Assembly: GCF_023630705.1 (NCBI RefSeq)
Contig: NZ_JALQEM010000005.1
Span: forward strand, 248,001-312,000
Length of the DNA: 64,000 nt
Direction of reading: 5' to 3'
From: Caballeronia sp. GAFFF1
GTDB lineage: Bacteria > Pseudomonadota > Gammaproteobacteria > Burkholderiales > Burkholderiaceae
The notes under the pieces are model-generated. The model was not told the origin of the DNA and did not search any database. It was given only the letters and a program-made list of their open reading frames with translations. Position numbers and translations under genes: made by a program. Numbering within the stretch: the first letter of the stretch is position 1; each line of letters begins with the position of its first letter. This document shows positions 36,046-44,828 of the stretch, one piece after another.

Positions 36046-38772
36046 TTACGCCGCCAATGCCTTCTCGACCACTTCGCGCACGTCGCGCGACTTCGCCTTC
36101 GACGCGACTTCGCTCAACGCGGCGTGCATCTTTTCGCGCAACGCCGGGGTGAAGCGCCGCCACATTTCGAGACCGCGCGCGAGCCGCGCCGCCACTTGCG
36201 GATTCAGCGCGTCCAGCGCAATGACCTGTTCGGCCCAAAACGCGTAGCCCGAGCCGTCGACCGCATGGAACTGCGCGGGATTGCCGCTACAGAAGCTGAA
36301 AATGAGCGAGCGCGCCCGGTTCGGGTTCTTGAGCGTGAATGCGGGATGCTGCATGAGCTGGCGCACGATGTCGATCACCTTGCGCTGCGCACCGCCGCGC
36401 TGCGTCGCCTGAAGCGCGAACCACTTGTCGACCACCAGCGCCTCCTTCTCGAAGCGGCGATAGAAGTCCGCGAGCGCCGCATCGGCGACGGTCGGGTCCG
36501 CGCCAGCGGTTGCGCTGGCAAGCAACAACGCGGAAAGCGCGGCGGAGCGGTCCGTCATGTTGTTCGCGTCGTCGTACTGCTTTTGCGCGAGACGCACGGC
36601 GTCGCTCGGATCGTCGAGCTGGCTCAGATAGGCGAGCGCCAGATTCTTGAGCGCGCGCTTGCCGGCGTCTTCGGGCGTCGGCCGGTACTCGCCCGGCGTC
36701 TGGTTCGCCTCGTAGACGGCGAGCCACTTGTCGCGCAACTGCGACGCGAGCCGGCGGCTCATGAACACGCGCGCCGCGTGGACGGCGGCCGGGTCCGACA
36801 CACTCATCTGCTCGGCGAGATAGCTTTCGGACGGCAGCATGAGCGCGAGTTCGCGGAAGGCGGGCGTGAGCGTGGTGTCGTCGAGCACCTGCGCGAACGC
36901 CGCGATGACTTCGTCGCCGATCGAAAGCGTCTCGCCCTTCGCCGCGCGCCCGGCGAGCGCGAGCAACTCGCGCGTGGCGAGGCGCTGGCCGGCTTCCCAG
37001 CGGTTGAACGGATCGCTGTCGTGCGCGAGCAGGAACGCGAGCTGTTCGTTCGTGTAGTCGAATTCGACGATCACGGGCGCCGAGAAATTGCGCAAGAGCG
37101 AGGGCAGGGGCGCCTCGCCGACATCGACGAAGGTGAACGACTGCTCGCGCTCCGTGAATTCGAGCACGCGTGTCGTGCCGCTCGGCTCTTTTTCTCCTTC
37201 CAGACGCAGCGGCAGATCCGCCCCGTTCGCGCCGATCAGACCGACCGCGAACGGAATCAGAAGCGGTCCCTTCTGCGTCGCGCGAGCGGCTTCCGATGTC
37301 TCGCCGTAGCCTTGCGCGAGCGTCAGCGTGTACTTCTTGTTCGCGGCGTCGTAGGACGCGCGAACGGTGACGCGCGGCGTGCCCGCCTGGCTGTACCAGC
37401 GCTCGTATTGCGCGAGGTCGCGATGATTCGCGTCGGCCATCGCCTGACGGAAGTCGTCGCAGGTCACGGCCTGGCCGTCGTGGCGCTGGAAGTAGAGGTC
37501 CATGCCGCGCCGGAAGCCGTCGCGGCCGAACAGCGTCTGATACATCCGCACGACTTCCGAGCCTTTCTCGTAGACGGTCATCGTGTAGAAATTGTTGATC
37601 TCGACGTAGCTCTCCGGGCGCACCGGATGCGCCATCGGGCCGGCGTCCTCGGCGAACTGCATCTGCCGCAGCACGCGCACGTCTTCGATGCGCTTCGTCG
37701 CGCGGGCTGCGGCGCTCGCCGCGCCATCGGCGTCGCCGGCGGCCATGTCGGCGGAGAATTCCTGATCGCGAAACACCGTCAGCCCTTCCTTCAGGCTCAA
37801 TTGAAACCAGTCGCGGCAGGTCACGCGGTTGCCGGTCCAGTTATGGAAGTACTCGTGGCCGACCACCGCTTCGATGTTCGAGAAGTCCGTGTCCGTCGCC
37901 GTTTCCGGATTGGCGAGCACGTACTTCGTGTTGAAGATGTTGAGGCCCTTGTTCTCCATCGCGCCCATGTTGAAGTCGCTCACCGCGACGATCATGAAGC
38001 GGTCGAGATCCAGTTCCAGCCCGAAGCGCTTTTCGTCCCAGCGAATCGAGTGAATGAGCGAATCCATCGCGTGGCGCGTCTTGTCGAGATCGTGTTCTTC
38101 GACCCACACCTGCAACAGCTTTTCCTTGCCCGAGCCGGTCTTGATGCGTTCTTCAAGCGCGACGAGCTTGCCCGCGACGAGCGCGAACAGATAACTCGGC
38201 TTCTTGAACGGGTCTTCCCACTTGGCGAAGTGGCGGCCGTCGGGCAGCTCGCCTTCTTCGATCAGATTGCCGTTGGACAAGAGCACCGGATACGCCGCCT
38301 TGTCGGCGCGCAGCGTGACGGTGTAAGTCGCCATGACGTCCGGACGGTCGAGGAAGTACGTGATGCGCCGGAAGCCTTCCGCCTCGCATTGCGTGAAGAA
38401 ATTGCCGCTCGACACGTAAAGACCCGAGAGCGTCGTGTTCTGCTCCGGATTGCAGAGGCTCTCGATGCTGAGTTCGAACGCGTCGCCCGGAAGATCGCCG
38501 ATCGACAGGCCGTTGTCGTTGATCTGCACGTCCGCGTGCGCCGCGCCGTTGATCGCCGCGCGCACGAACTCCAGTTGCTCGCCGATCAGTTCGAGGCGCG
38601 GCGCATGGCCGGGCGCATCCGGGTTGCGGCGCAGGCGCATGGTGTTCTTCACGACCGTGCGCGACGGCACGAGGTCGAATTCCAGCGCGACCGAATCGAT
38701 CAGGAAAGCGGGCGGCGTATAGTCCTCGCGGCGAATCACAGCGGACGCGGTCGGTGCGGGCGTGTTGGACAT
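36046..38772 (-). CDS. pepN: Aminopeptidase N (M1 metallopeptidase)
   Basis: A 908-residue zinc aminopeptidase that removes N-terminal residues from peptides. GAMENKGLNIF is the substrate-anchoring motif. HEYFHNW, with the distant Glu in SLKEGLTVFRDQEF, is the zinc site, and YEKGSEVVRMYQTLFG contains the catalytic Tyr. The length and the DUF3458 Ig-like and C-terminal helical parts fit the E. coli-type PepN. Start ATG 38772 (MSNTPAPTAS). The opposite strand is also open over almost the whole gene, an artefact of GC bias. Confidence 0.97.
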   Translation of the reverse strand: MSNTPAPTASAVIRREDYTPPAFLIDSVALEFDLVPSRTVVKNTMRLRRNPDAPGHAPRLELIGEQLEFVRAAINGAAHADVQINDNGLSIGDLPGDAFELSIESLCNPEQNTTLSGLYVSSGNFFTQCEAEGFRRITYFLDRPDVMATYTVTLRADKAAYPVLLSNGNLIEEGELPDGRHFAKWEDPFKKPSYLFALVAGKLVALEERIKTGSGKEKLLQVWVEEHDLDKTRHAMDSLIHSIRWDEKRFGLELDLDRFMIVAVSDFNMGAMENKGLNIFNTKYVLANPETATDTDFSNIEAVVGHEYFHNWTGNRVTCRDWFQLSLKEGLTVFRDQEFSADMAAGDADGAASAAARATKRIEDVRVLRQMQFAEDAGPMAHPVRPESYVEINNFYTMTVYEKGSEVVRMYQTLFGRDGFRRGMDLYFQRHDGQAVTCDDFRQAMADANHRDLAQYERWYSQAGTPRVTVRASYDAANKKYTLTLAQGYGETSEAARATQKGPLLIPFAVGLIGANGADLPLRLEGEKEPSGTTRVLEFTEREQSFTFVDVGEAPLPSLLRNFSAPVIVEFDYTNEQLAFLLAHDSDPFNRWEAGQRLATRELLALAGRAAKGETLSIGDEVIAAFAQVLDDTTLTPAFRELALMLPSESYLAEQMSVSDPAAVHAARVFMSRRLASQLRDKWLAVYEANQTPGEYRPTPEDAGKRALKNLALAYLSQLDDPSDAVRLAQKQYDDANNMTDRSAALSALLLASATAGADPTVADAALADFYRRFEKEALVVDKWFALQATQRGGAQRKVIDIVRQLMQHPAFTLKNPNRARSLIFSFCSGNPAQFHAVDGSGYAFWAEQVIALDALNPQVAARLARGLEMWRRFTPALREKMHAALSEVASKAKSRDVREVVEKALAA

Positions 38773-38961
38773 GGCAAGATGATCTCGGTGAGAGTGGCGG
38801 CCTGAACGCTCGCGTGCGGCTCACGTGCGGCTCATGTGCGGCACATGTACGGCACGAACGCGGGCTCGGCAGGTCGAACCATTGTACAAAACGGTTGGCT
38901 GTCGTGAGTCGAACCCCGCCGTTCGACGCTCGCCGAGGTAGTCAACGAAATGAGGAAGGCC

Positions 38962-39681
38962 ATGAATCTCTCGACCCATCGGCTGATGCGCGCGGCCTGC
39001 GTGCCCGGCGCGTTGTGGCTCGCGGGCTGCACGACCTACGTGCAGACGCAGGTGACCGCGTTCTCGGACTGGACCGGCAGCGACGTCACGCGCACGTACG
39101 CGTTCGCCCGCGGTGACGAGCAGCAGAACAGCATCGAGCAGAAGACGTACGAAACGCTCGTCGCGAGCGAACTGGCGAAGGTCGCATTCAAGGAGGCGCC
39201 GCAAGCGAGCGCGCATTATCAGGTGGCGCTCGCGTATTCCGTCCGCGGCGACCTCGTGACGGTGCGGCAGCCCGTCTATTACGACCCGTGGCCGTGGTAC
39301 GGCTACTACGGCCGTCCTTTCTGGGGGCCGTGGGGCGGCTTCGGTCCATACGGCCCGTGGGGTCCGACGGGCTATGTCGACCAAAGTTACCCCGTCTATA
39401 TTCACGCGCTGCAAATCCGCATGACCGAGCGGGCGACCGGACGCGAGGTATACAAGGTGACGGCGGTCAATTCGACCGACGACGCCTCGCTGTATCGCGC
39501 GATGCCGTATCTCGCCCGCAGCGCGCTCGCCGACTTCCCGCTCGGCAACGGCACGGTGCGCACGGTGACGCTGCCGGTGGACAGGAACGGCGGCATCGGC
39601 AACGAGACGGCGGCATCGCTCGATTCGACCGCGAGCGGCGCCGCGCCGGCACCCGCGGCCGCGCCCAAAACGGTGGAATGA
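38962..39681 (+). CDS. DUF4136-type lipoprotein
   Basis: A 239-residue protein. The start ATG 38962 has AGGAAGG just upstream; ATG 38950 would add four residues. The signal ends LAGC, so that Cys is probably lipidated. The mature N-terminus VQTQVTAFSDW and RTYAFARGDEQQNSIEQKTYETLVASELAKVAF match the DUF4136 family. A Trp/Tyr/Pro/Gly-rich segment (about 110-145) contains PWPWYGYYGRPFWGPWGG. The C-terminal 20 residues are Ala/Pro-rich. Envelope role unknown. It precedes the phosphonate operon by about 100 bases but has its own start region. Confidence 0.75.
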   Translation: MNLSTHRLMRAACVPGALWLAGCTTYVQTQVTAFSDWTGSDVTRTYAFARGDEQQNSIEQKTYETLVASELAKVAFKEAPQASAHYQVALAYSVRGDLVTVRQPVYYDPWPWYGYYGRPFWGPWGGFGPYGPWGPTGYVDQSYPVYIHALQIRMTERATGREVYKVTAVNSTDDASLYRAMPYLARSALADFPLGNGTVRTVTLPVDRNGGIGNETAASLDSTASGAAPAPAAAPKTVE

Positions 39682-39746
39682 CACGGCGCGCAAACGGCCT
39701 TGCGGCACGCCGGAACGCGCCAGCAGAGGGCATTCGGGCGCGCCGC

Positions 39747-39787
39747 AATATATGCAGCGGCGGTCAATAAGCGATATATTCGCGGTC
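39747..39787 (+). promoter_or_regulatory. Candidate promoter/operator of the phosphonolipid operon
   Basis: An inverted repeat AATATAT (39747-39753) / ATATATT (39774-39780) straddles 20 bases. TATATT at 39775-39780 could be a -10 element, which would put the transcript start within a base or two of ATG 39788. No ribosome site precedes that ATG, so a leaderless message is possible. The -35 is weak. Confidence 0.4.
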
Positions 39788-40510
39788 ATGACAAAACCGT
39801 GTCCGCCCCGCCCGAAAGCCGTTCCCGAGCCCGCCACATGGGACGCCCGGCTCGCCCGCCGCCTCGTCACGCCGCTCGTCGGCACGCCCGTCACGCCGAA
39901 TCATCTGACGACCGTTCGCCTCGCCATCGGCCTGGGCGGCGCGTACTACCTTTCGCTCGGCGACTTCTGGCTGTGCTCGCTCGGCGCGCTCCTGATCGCG
40001 CTGTCAAATTTCGTCGATCACACCGATGGCGAGCTTGCGCGCATCAGCGGTCAGTCGAGTAAGATCGGACACTTTTATGACCTTGCGTGCGACGCGCTCG
40101 TGACCGTGCTGCTCTTCGCGGGCATCGGTTTCTACGTCGCGGTGCATCATCCCTCGTTCGCAACGGCCGCGCAGTGGCTCGGCGGCGTGGCGGGCGTCGC
40201 GGTCGCGCTCATTTTCTTCCTGCGCATGCGCATCGAGTCGATGGTCGGCAAGTCCGGCACCAAGCAGGCTTCGATGGGCGGCTTCGAAACCGAAGACGTG
40301 CTGTATCTGTTGCCGCTCGTGACGGTGCTCAACGGCATGACGCCGTTTCTGATCGCCGCGGCTATCGGCGCGCCGTTGTTCGCGGTGTTCGTCGCGGTGG
40401 ACTACCGGCGAGTGACGCGCCGCGTGCGCGCCGAAGCCACCGTCCGCGCAAAGGCGCAGACGGCGCACGCCGCGCGCAAGGACGGCAACGATTTTCAGGC
40501 GGTGAGATGA
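39788..40510 (+). CDS. CDP-alcohol phosphatidyltransferase
   Basis: A 240-residue membrane enzyme with about six hydrophobic segments. The full family signature is present: D77-x2-D80-G81-x2-A84-R85-x8-G94-x3-D98-x3-D102 (VDHTDGELAR...GHFYDLACD). These enzymes displace CMP from a CDP- or CMP-activated head group or lipid with an alcohol. Here the likely donor is CMP-2-aminoethylphosphonate made by the downstream genes, with a diacylglycerol-like or other lipid alcohol as acceptor; that part is inference. It is the first gene of the operon and overlaps the oxygenase gene by ATGA. Confidence 0.85.
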   Translation: MTKPCPPRPKAVPEPATWDARLARRLVTPLVGTPVTPNHLTTVRLAIGLGGAYYLSLGDFWLCSLGALLIALSNFVDHTDGELARISGQSSKIGHFYDLACDALVTVLLFAGIGFYVAVHHPSFATAAQWLGGVAGVAVALIFFLRMRIESMVGKSGTKQASMGGFETEDVLYLLPLVTVLNGMTPFLIAAAIGAPLFAVFVAVDYRRVTRRVRAEATVRAKAQTAHAARKDGNDFQAVR

Positions 40511-41319
40511 GCGATACGGCAACTCCGGTCAGCCAGCAACCTCGACACGCACAGGCGGACCACGCGAGCCGCCCGTCGCCACGCGATATCGACGCGACCC
40601 TCAACGCGCGCCTCGCCTCCCTGCCCACGCCCCGGCTGCACGCGGACTACGAGAAACAAGGCTCCTTCCTCTATCTCGACGACTTCCTGCCGCGCGACTA
40701 CACCGAACGCCTGATCGCCGCCGTGCACGACGTGATGCCGGCCGTGAACCGCAACTACCTGCCGGGCCACAAGGCGGGCGGCAGCGTGAGCCGTCATACG
40801 CTCGACAAGCTCGCGCCGTTCATCGCGGACCTGTATCGCTCGGAAGCGCTCATCAAGTGGCTGGAGGCGGTGAGCGGCGACAAGCTGCAACTCTCGCCCG
40901 AGGACGATCCTCACGCCTACGCGCTCTATTTCTATACGCGCCCCGGCGATCACATCGGCTGGCATTACGACACGTCGTACTACAACGGCCGCCGCTACAC
41001 CCTGCTGCTGGGCGTCGTCGACGATTCGTCCTGCCGGCTCGACTACGAACTGCACACGCGCACGCCGAACATGACGCCGGAACCCGGCTCGGTGCAGTAT
41101 CCGCCGGGCGCGATGGTCTTCTTCGACGGCGACAAGCTCCGGCATCGCGTCACGCCGCTCGGCGAGAACGAGATGCGCGTGTCGCTCACGTTCGAGTACG
41201 TCACGAACCCGGAAATGCGGCCGTTCCAGCGGTTCATCTCGAACATGAAGGACTCGATCGCGTACTTCGGCTTCAGGCAGGTCTTTCGCCGCAAAGGCGG
41301 CAAGAACGGACAGGCATGA
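40507..41319 (+). CDS. 2-oxoglutarate/Fe(II)-dependent oxygenase
   Basis: A 270-residue protein of the 2OG-Fe(II) oxygenase superfamily. The facial triad is visible as His153 and Asp155 (GWHYDTSYY) and His213 (KLRHRVTP), with Arg224 (EMRVSLTFEY) for 2-oxoglutarate. The Asp is kept, so it is a hydroxylase-type rather than a halogenase-type site. The N-terminal 45 residues are probably disordered. Position inside the phosphonate operon suggests hydroxylation of AEP or of the finished lipid; the substrate is unproven. It overlaps both neighbours by four bases. Confidence 0.8.
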   Translation: MSDTATPVSQQPRHAQADHASRPSPRDIDATLNARLASLPTPRLHADYEKQGSFLYLDDFLPRDYTERLIAAVHDVMPAVNRNYLPGHKAGGSVSRHTLDKLAPFIADLYRSEALIKWLEAVSGDKLQLSPEDDPHAYALYFYTRPGDHIGWHYDTSYYNGRRYTLLLGVVDDSSCRLDYELHTRTPNMTPEPGSVQYPPGAMVFFDGDKLRHRVTPLGENEMRVSLTFEYVTNPEMRPFQRFISNMKDSIAYFGFRQVFRRKGGKNGQA

Positions 41320-42332
41320 GCCGCGCGGGCACGGTTCTGCTGTCGATCGGCGTGGTGTTGTTCATCGCGCTGCTCGGCTGGCAAGGTTTCGGCTCGGTCG
41401 CGTCGACGCTCGCCGCCGCGGGTTGGGGTCTCTTCGTGGTGGCCGCATTTCACTTCGCGCCGCTCGTGCTCGACGCGGGCGCGATCAGCGTGCTCTTCTC
41501 CCGCAACGAACGCGACGTCACCTTGCGCGACGCGCTGCTCGCGCGCTGGGCGGGCGAATCGGTCAATAGCCTGATGCCCGCCGGGCAAATCGGCGGGCCC
41601 ATGCTGATGGTCCGCCATCTCTCGCAGCGCGGCATGCGCGCGCGCGACGCCGCCGCCGTCATCACCGTGAGCACGACGATGCAGACCGTCGCGCAACTCC
41701 TTTTCGCGCTCGTCGGCGTCGTGCTGTTGACGAGCTACGCGGCGGGCGGCTCCTCGACGGTCGTCTCGATTGCGGTGCTCGCGGTCGTCGGCGTCATCGG
41801 CGCGATGATCTTCGGTTTCTATCTCGCGCAGCGGCGCGGTCTCTTCGGCCGCGCGATGCGCTTTGCGTCCGGCGTCGCCGCGCGCTTCTCGAAGAAGCGC
41901 GACTGGTCATCGCTCGTCACGCGCGCCGAGGCCGTCGATACCGCCGTTCACGCGCTGTATCGCGAGCGCGGCAAGGTGGCGGCGAGCTTCGGCCTGAGCC
42001 TTCTCGGCTGGATCGTCGGCACGGGCGAAGTCTGGATCGTGCTCGATCTGCTCGGGCATCCGGTCGGCTGGACGGAAGCGCTGCTGCTCGAAAGCCTCGG
42101 TCAGGCAATTCGCGGCGCGGCGTTCGCCATTCCCGGCTCGCTCGGCGTGCAGGAGGGCGGGTATCTGCTGCTCGCGCGCCTCGTCGGCCTGCCGCCCGAA
42201 ACGGCGCTCGCGCTCTCGCTCGCCAAGCGCGCCCGCGAGCTCTTGCTGGGCGTGCCGGGCATCGTCTATCTGCATTTCGTTGAAAAAGGCTGGCAGCGCC
42301 GTCGTCTTGCGCGCGTGCCGGATATCGACTGA
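41316..42332 (+). CDS. HpnL/MprF-type flippase-like membrane protein
   Basis: A 338-residue polytopic membrane protein. ESVNSLMPAGQIGGPMLMVRHL and LGQAIRGAAFAIPGSLGVQEGGYLL, then LAKRARELLLGVPGI, match the lysylphosphatidylglycerol-synthase transmembrane (UPF0104, HpnL-like) family. Related modules translocate lipids across the inner membrane. HpnL itself is named from hopanoid clusters, but no squalene or hopanoid gene is here. In this operon it could flip the phosphonolipid. The start ATG 41316 overlaps the oxygenase stop by four bases. Confidence 0.8.
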   Translation: MSRAGTVLLSIGVVLFIALLGWQGFGSVASTLAAAGWGLFVVAAFHFAPLVLDAGAISVLFSRNERDVTLRDALLARWAGESVNSLMPAGQIGGPMLMVRHLSQRGMRARDAAAVITVSTTMQTVAQLLFALVGVVLLTSYAAGGSSTVVSIAVLAVVGVIGAMIFGFYLAQRRGLFGRAMRFASGVAARFSKKRDWSSLVTRAEAVDTAVHALYRERGKVAASFGLSLLGWIVGTGEVWIVLDLLGHPVGWTEALLLESLGQAIRGAAFAIPGSLGVQEGGYLLLARLVGLPPETALALSLAKRARELLLGVPGIVYLHFVEKGWQRRRLARVPDID

Positions 42333-42357
42333 TTCACCCTCGAAGGGAACAACAACC

Positions 42358-43134
42358 ATGCGCGCAATTATTCTTGCGGCCGGGATGGGACTGCGTCTTG
42401 TTCAGCCCGAAGGCCAGCAAAAGCCGAAATGCCTGCTGCGCTTTGGCGACGCCTCGCTCCTCGAACGCCATCTTCATTATCTGAAGGGCGCGGGCGTCGA
42501 TGAAATCGTCTTCGTCACCGGCTTCAAGCACGAACAGATCGAGGCGGAACTCGCGTCGATCGACTGGAAGCCGAAGTCGGAAATCGTCGTGAACGAGGAA
42601 TTCACGCTCGGCAGCGTGCTGTCGGTGCACACCGCGCGCGAGGCGATGACGCGCGGCGGCGACGTGCTGCTGATGGACGCCGACGTGCTCTACGACGAGC
42701 GCATCATCGAACCGCTGGTCGCGGGCGGCGCCGTGAACCGCCTTTTGATCGACCGCGACTTCGAAGCCGGCGACGAGCCGGTGAAGCTGTGCGTCGAGAA
42801 CGGCGTGCCGGTGGAACTGCGCAAGCAGGTCGCGGCGGGCCTCACGTACGACACCATCGGCGAATCGGTCGGATTCTTCCGCTTCGACGAAAAGACGGCC
42901 GCGCGTCTTGCCGATATCGTCGCGGATTATGTCGAAACGGGCCGCGCGAAGATGCCGCACGAAGAAGCGGTGCGCGACCTGCTGCTGGAAAAAGCCCACG
43001 TGTTCGATATCGCCGATGTGACCGGCGCGCCGTGGATCGAAATCGACTTTCAGAACGACGTGAAGCGCGCAGCCGACGAAGTGCTGCCGCAGTTGCAACC
43101 GCTACGTCAGTTTGCAGGAGCCTCCCAACAATGA
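42358..43134 (+). CDS. Nucleotidyltransferase, LicC/PntC-like
   Basis: A 258-residue protein with an intact nucleotidyltransferase core. The signature LAAGMGLRL begins at residue 6 with Arg13, KPKCLL holds Lys24, and MDADV at 106-110 holds metal-binding acids. The late [13 protein letters not shown] (226 onward) resembles the end of phosphocholine (LicC) and AEP (PntC) cytidylyltransferases. The likely reaction is CTP + 2-aminoethylphosphonate to CMP-AEP. AAGGGA lies upstream of ATG 42358. It overlaps the PEP mutase gene by ATGA. The substrate is inferred from context. Confidence 0.75.
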   Translation: MRAIILAAGMGLRLVQPEGQQKPKCLLRFGDASLLERHLHYLKGAGVDEIVFVTGFKHEQIEAELASIDWKPKSEIVVNEEFTLGSVLSVHTAREAMTRGGDVLLMDADVLYDERIIEPLVAGGAVNRLLIDRDFEAGDEPVKLCVENGVPVELRKQVAAGLTYDTIGESVGFFRFDEKTAARLADIVADYVETGRAKMPHEEAVRDLLLEKAHVFDIADVTGAPWIEIDFQNDVKRAADEVLPQLQPLRQFAGASQQ

Positions 43135-44828
43135 ACGCACCCCGAACCATTCCCGTCGGCTACTCGCGCACCATGCGTCTGCGCGAGATGCTGCAAAGCA
43201 GCCGCCTCGAATTTCTCATGGAAGCGCACAACGGCATTTCCGCGCGCATCGCGAAGGAAGCCGGTTTCAAGGCGATCTGGGGCTCGGGCCTCTCGATCTC
43301 CGCGCAGTTCGGCGTGCGCGACAACAACGAAGCGAGCTGGACGCAGGTTGTCGATAACCTGGAATTCATGGCCGACGCCAGCGACTTGCCGATCCTGCTC
43401 GACGGCGACACCGGCTACGGCAACTTCAACAACGTGCGGCGGCTCGTGAAGAAGCTGGAGCAGCGCGGCATCGCGGGCGTGTGCATCGAGGACAAGCAGT
43501 TCCCGAAGACCAACAGCTTCATCAACGGCGAAGCGCAGCCGCTCGCCGACATCGACGAATTCTGCGGCAAGATCAAGGCCGGCAAGGATTCGCAAAGTGA
43601 TCCTAACTTTTCGATTGTGGCGCGCGTCGAGGCGCTGATCGCGGGCTGGGGCATGGAGGAGGCGCTCAAGCGCGCCGAGGCGTATCGCCAGGCGGGCGCG
43701 GACGCGATCCTGATTCACAGCAAGCTCTCGAAGCCCGACGAAATCCTGACCTTCGCGCGCGAATGGGCCGGGCGCGGTCCGCTCGTGATCGTGCCGACGA
43801 AGTACTACAGCACGCCGACCGACGCGTTCCGTCAGGCGGGCATCAGCTGCGTGATCTGGGCGAACCATCTGATTCGCGGCGCGGTGTCGGCGATGCAGGC
43901 CATCGCGAAGGAGATTCACGATAGCGAAACGCTCGTCAATGTGGAAGACCGCATCGCGACGGTCAACGAGATTTTCCGCCTGCAAGACGCCGACGAATAC
44001 TCCGCGGCGGAGAACATCTATCTGACGGCGGCCAACGAGAAGCGCAGCGCAGTCGTGCTGGCGGCAAGCCGCGGCGCGGGCCTCGAAGCCGTGACGGCGG
44101 ATCGTCCGAAAGTGATGCTGCCGGTCGCGGGCAAGCCGCTTTTGCGCCATCTCGTCGAGGCGTTCAAGAAGGAAGGCATCAACGACATCACCGTGGTCGG
44201 CGGCTACCGTGCCGATGCGATCGATACGTCGGGCGTGCGCCTTGTCGTCAACGACAAGCACGCGTCGACGGGCGAACTGGCATCGCTCGCGTGCGCCGCG
44301 AAGCACATCACCGGCGATACGGTGCTGTCCTACGGCGATTTGCTGTTCCGCAGCTATATCCTGCGCGATCTCGTCGAATCGCCGAGCGACTTCTGCGTCG
44401 TCGTCGATTCGTCGCAGACGCCGCAATCGGGCGCGTCCGCGACCGACTTCGCTTACTGCTCGCAACCGGATGACCGCGCGCTCTTCGGCCAGAAAGTGTG
44501 GCTGGAAAGCGTGGTCGGCGCGGGACATGGTCTGACCGAAGGCCGCGCGCCGCAGGGCCGCTGGATGGGTCTCATCAATGTGCGCGGCGGCGCGCGCGAT
44601 CGCCTGCTCGCGGTGCTCGCGCAGCTTCAGGCGCGTCCCGACTTCGATACGCTCGACATGGCCGCGCTGCTGAATGCGCTCGTCGCGGCGGGCGAGAAGA
44701 TCGAAGTGCAGTACGTGCACGGCCACTGGCGCGGCGTGAACGACCTCGACGACTTCCGCCGCGCGGGCGACTTCGCGCACGGACAAACGCCGATCGGCTC
44801 GGAAGGCCTGGAGAACGCGCGTGATTGA
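43131..44828 (+). CDS. aepX: PEP mutase fused to a nucleotidyltransferase domain
   Basis: A 565-residue fusion. Residues 1-300 are phosphoenolpyruvate mutase, making the C-P bond of phosphonopyruvate: [10 protein letters not shown] at 89-98 (metal Asp) and [10 protein letters not shown] at 120-129, the motif that separates PEP mutase from isocitrate lyase relatives. Residues 304-560 form a second nucleotidyltransferase fold ([13 protein letters not shown], then [14 protein letters not shown]). Its signature departs from LAAGxGxR: Ser replaces Gly and the usual Arg is Gly, so activity is uncertain. Such fusions are known to activate AEP in some bacteria. Confidence 0.92.
   Translation: MNAPRTIPVGYSRTMRLREMLQSSRLEFLMEAHNGISARIAKEAGFKAIWGSGLSISAQFGVRDNNEASWTQVVDNLEFMADASDLPILLDGDTGYGNFNNVRRLVKKLEQRGIAGVCIEDKQFPKTNSFINGEAQPLADIDEFCGKIKAGKDSQSDPNFSIVARVEALIAGWGMEEALKRAEAYRQAGADAILIHSKLSKPDEILTFAREWAGRGPLVIVPTKYYSTPTDAFRQAGISCVIWANHLIRGAVSAMQAIAKEIHDSETLVNVEDRIATVNEIFRLQDADEYSAAENIYLTAANEKRSAVVLAASRGAGLEAVTADRPKVMLPVAGKPLLRHLVEAFKKEGINDITVVGGYRADAIDTSGVRLVVNDKHASTGELASLACAAKHITGDTVLSYGDLLFRSYILRDLVESPSDFCVVVDSSQTPQSGASATDFAYCSQPDDRALFGQKVWLESVVGAGHGLTEGRAPQGRWMGLINVRGGARDRLLAVLAQLQARPDFDTLDMAALLNALVAAGEKIEVQYVHGHWRGVNDLDDFRRAGDFAHGQTPIGSEGLENARD

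Noticed and set aside
36124..38805. 893-codon open frame antisense to pepN
   Set aside because: Composition is Arg/His-rich with no recognisable domain, and it mirrors a well-supported M1 peptidase. High-GC codon bias opens the opposite frame.
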